A stretch of 64,000 nt of DNA, taken from positions 109,857 through 173,856 of the forward strand of contig CALKCJ010000038.1 of the NCBI GenBank assembly GCA_938082375.1. Direction: 5' to 3'. The notes beneath the pieces are model-generated. The model saw only the letters and a program-made list of their open reading frames with translations. It was not told the DNA's origin and searched no databases. Positions 62,297-64,000 of the stretch are shown here, piece after piece. Numbering within the stretch: position 1 is the stretch's first letter; every line of letters starts with the position of its first letter. The translations under genes were made by a program, and so were the position numbers. Source of the stretch: an uncultured Thermomicrobiaceae bacterium (GTDB taxonomy: Bacteria; Chloroflexota; Chloroflexia; Thermomicrobiales; Thermomicrobiaceae).

Positions 62297-64000
62297 TCAC
62301 TGCTGGCGCCGCCAGTCAGCGATATCCCAGACGTTCGACGACCACGTCGAGGGATTGTAGCCGGTCAGCTTCTTCGAGGCCGCCGCGACGCCCGTCCGGT
62401 GGATGATCGGGATCTCGACAACATCGGTGACGCTGATCCAGTTGATCTGGCGGAAGCCCTTGACCTGCTTCTCGGGATCGAGTTCCGTCCGCAGCGAGTC
62501 GATAACGGCGTCCATCTCCGGGTTGCTGTACCGGGTGATGTTGACACCAGCCCAGTTGTTCTCTCGCTTGGCGATCCGCCCGGAATGGTAGCGCAACGCC
62601 CAGTTGAGCGGGAACGGGTTCGAGGGGCCATTCGTGTACATCTCGATGTCGGCGTAGAAGTGCGCGTAGGTGTCGGGGTTGCCCGCGTCGGACGAGAAGA
62701 AGACCGCAGCGTCGATGCTCTTTAGCTCGACCTTGAACCCGATCTGCTCGAGCGCGTTCTTGACGATCTCCTGCGTCTTCTGACGCACCGGGTTGATCGA
62801 GGTCTGGTAGAGCATATTGAGCGGCACGCCGTTGTACTCGCGCACCCCGTCGCCGTTGCTGTCGACGGCACCGGCCTCGTCGAGGAGCTTCGCAGCCTTC
62901 TCGAGGTTGAACTCCCAGGTGAGATCCGGGTGCTTGAACTTGGCTGGCGCGTTCAGGTTGTTGGCCGTCGCTTCGCCGCCTGGCCCGTAGAGCTGCTGCG
63001 CGATCACGTCGCGCTGGATCGCAAGCGCGATCGCCTGCCGGATGTTCTTGTTCGTGAGGAACGGGTGCGGGACGTCTGGTTCAGCGCGTGCACCGTTTTT
63101 CTCGGTACGGTGGTCGGCAAAGTTCACCATGATCCGCTCGGCACTCGTACCGGGCGTGATCACCAGGTTCCCCATGCCGGCCTGCTCCATCTGGAGCAAG
63201 ATTTGGGCCTCGACTTGGAGGTTCCAGGCCCAGTCGGCTTCGCCGGTCTGGAGCACCGCACGGGCCGCGCTGGTGGCGTCGCCGCCGCCCTTCATCTCGA
63301 CCCGGTCGAAGTACGGTTTGCCGGGCTGCCAGTAGTCCTGGTTGATCTCGTAGACTACGACATCACCAGGGCGGAAGTCGATCACCTTGTAGGGACCAGT
63401 GCCGATCGGCTTCAAGTTGAAGGGCGCGTTGCGCGCCTCCGCGCCCACGTAGTCGCGGAGCACGTGCTCCGGCAAGATCAGCCCCTGCCCGCCGACGAAC
63501 GGCTCGAACCAGGCCGGAGTCGGCGCCTTGAAGTTCACCTTGACCGTGTACTCGTCGATGACTTCGACGCTCTCGACCGACTGGTAGGTTCCGATAGTGG
63601 TGGCAGTCGTCGCCTCATTGGACACGAACTCGTAGGTGAACTTGACGTCGTCGGCCGTGAACGGTTCACCGTCGTGCCACTTCACGTCCTTGCGAAGCTT
63701 CCAGATCACAAACCGACCATCCGGATCGAGCCCGCCATTCTCGAAGGTCGGAATCTCCTCGGCGAGGCGCGGTACCAGGTTGTCGTTGATATCGAAGTAG
63801 GCCAACGCCTCCAGCACGATGTTGGACGCATCGAAGTCCTTGGTACCCTGGGCCAGGTGCGGGTTGATGATGGTCGGCGCCTGCCACCAGAGCAGGCGGA
63901 GCAAGCCGTGGCCGCCACGCTTGGCCACCTCTTCGGTGGGCGTCGCTGCCGCCGCTGCTGTCGGAGTCGGCGCTGGCGCCCCAGGGGTCGCCGCTGGAGC
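62297..64000 (-). CDS. ABC transporter substrate-binding protein, family 5 (N-terminus outside window)
   Basis: The visible 567 residues belong to an SBP_bac_5 (oligopeptide/nickel type) protein. An Ala/Pro/Thr-rich lipoprotein linker (1-30) comes in from the right edge, then the mature domain begins (LLRLLWWQAPTIINPHLAQGTKDFD in pieces). Family segments WHDGEPFTADDVKFTYE, GTGPYKVIDFRPGD, NIRQAIALAIQRD and FVDGL-like YADIEMY are present. It binds peptides or similar solutes outside the membrane. Signal peptide and start are beyond 64000; transporter subunits are not seen. Confidence 0.88.
   Translation of the reverse strand, partial: APAATPGAPAPTPTAAAAATPTEEVAKRGGHGLLRLLWWQAPTIINPHLAQGTKDFDASNIVLEALAYFDINDNLVPRLAEEIPTFENGGLDPDGRFVIWKLRKDVKWHDGEPFTADDVKFTYEFVSNEATTATTIGTYQSVESVEVIDEYTVKVNFKAPTPAWFEPFVGGQGLILPEHVLRDYVGAEARNAPFNLKPIGTGPYKVIDFRPGDVVVYEINQDYWQPGKPYFDRVEMKGGGDATSAARAVLQTGEADWAWNLQVEAQILLQMEQAGMGNLVITPGTSAERIMVNFADHRTEKNGARAEPDVPHPFLTNKNIRQAIALAIQRDVIAQQLYGPGGEATANNLNAPAKFKHPDLTWEFNLEKAAKLLDEAGAVDSNGDGVREYNGVPLNMLYQTSINPVRQKTQEIVKNALEQIGFKVELKSIDAAVFFSSDAGNPDTYAHFYADIEMYTNGPSNPFPLNWALRYHSGRIAKRENNWAGVNITRYSNPEMDAVIDSLRTELDPEKQVKGFRQINWISVTDVVEIPIIHRTGVAAASKKLTGYNPSTWSSNVWDIADWRRQQ

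Overview
This is a GC-rich, gene-dense bacterial window. The gene set points to a thermophilic member of the Chloroflexota, most likely class Thermomicrobia (relatives of Thermomicrobium, Thermorudis or Sphaerobacter). The clues are MurT/GatD beside MreBC, SufU-type iron-sulfur assembly, an F420-dependent LLM oxidoreductase, alanine/proline/threonine-rich lipoprotein linkers and frequent GTG/TTG starts. The placement is inferred from gene content; there is no rRNA in the window to confirm it. I found no tRNA, rRNA, CRISPR array, transposase or phage gene.

Layout. 1-7.6 kb: cell envelope genes (lipid kinase, LysM/M23 endopeptidase, mreB, mreC, murT, gatD). 7.6-9.0 kb: a flavin disulfide reductase on the minus strand with an in-frame TGA exactly at the active-site cysteine. 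9.4-13.8 kb: recN, ybaB, a frameshifted class A beta-lactamase-like gene and a PfkB-type kinase. 13.9-16.5 kb: the conserved rpmH-rnpA-yidD-yidC-jag operon on the minus strand behind a consensus promoter. 16.6-28.7 kb: unlinked metabolic and surface genes (class V aminotransferase, M42 peptidase, secreted propeller, URO-D family, cyclase, thioredoxin-like, F420 enzyme, cupredoxin, polysaccharide deacetylase). 28.8-35.7 kb: a complete SUF operon (sufC-B-D-S-U-T, minus strand) headed by fur, with a second SufU-like gene divergent from fur across a Fur-box-like palindrome. 36-50 kb: secreted metallophosphoesterase, endonuclease III, Cys/Met-metabolism enzyme, a second class V aminotransferase, deacetylase, C39-like lipoprotein, two tandem amidohydrolases, UPF0173 and HD hydrolases. 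50.7-57.9 kb: a NuoG/formate-dehydrogenase-like protein with a NuoI-like ferredoxin, then aspartase/fumarase-type lyase, aldehyde dehydrogenase and an arginine-deiminase-like enzyme. 57.9-64 kb: ogt, nfo, an ArsC/Spx-like gene with an in-frame TGA at its first active-site cysteine, rmlD, two small proteins, and the start-truncated gene of a family 5 ABC transporter substrate-binding protein.

Main discovery. Two unrelated thiol-redox genes, at 7626-8981 and 59580-59975, each carry a single in-frame TGA that replaces the conserved catalytic cysteine. Each TGA is followed at about 21-22 nt by the loop of a GC-rich hairpin. The first hairpin has the loop GGUCU and a bulged U, the hallmarks of the E. 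coli fdhF SECIS. I read both as selenoproteins (a Sec-containing CoA-disulfide-reductase-like flavoprotein and a Sec-containing ArsC-like protein), which simple six-frame gene calling would split or lose. This predicts a selenocysteine decoding system (selA, selB, selC, selD) elsewhere in the genome.
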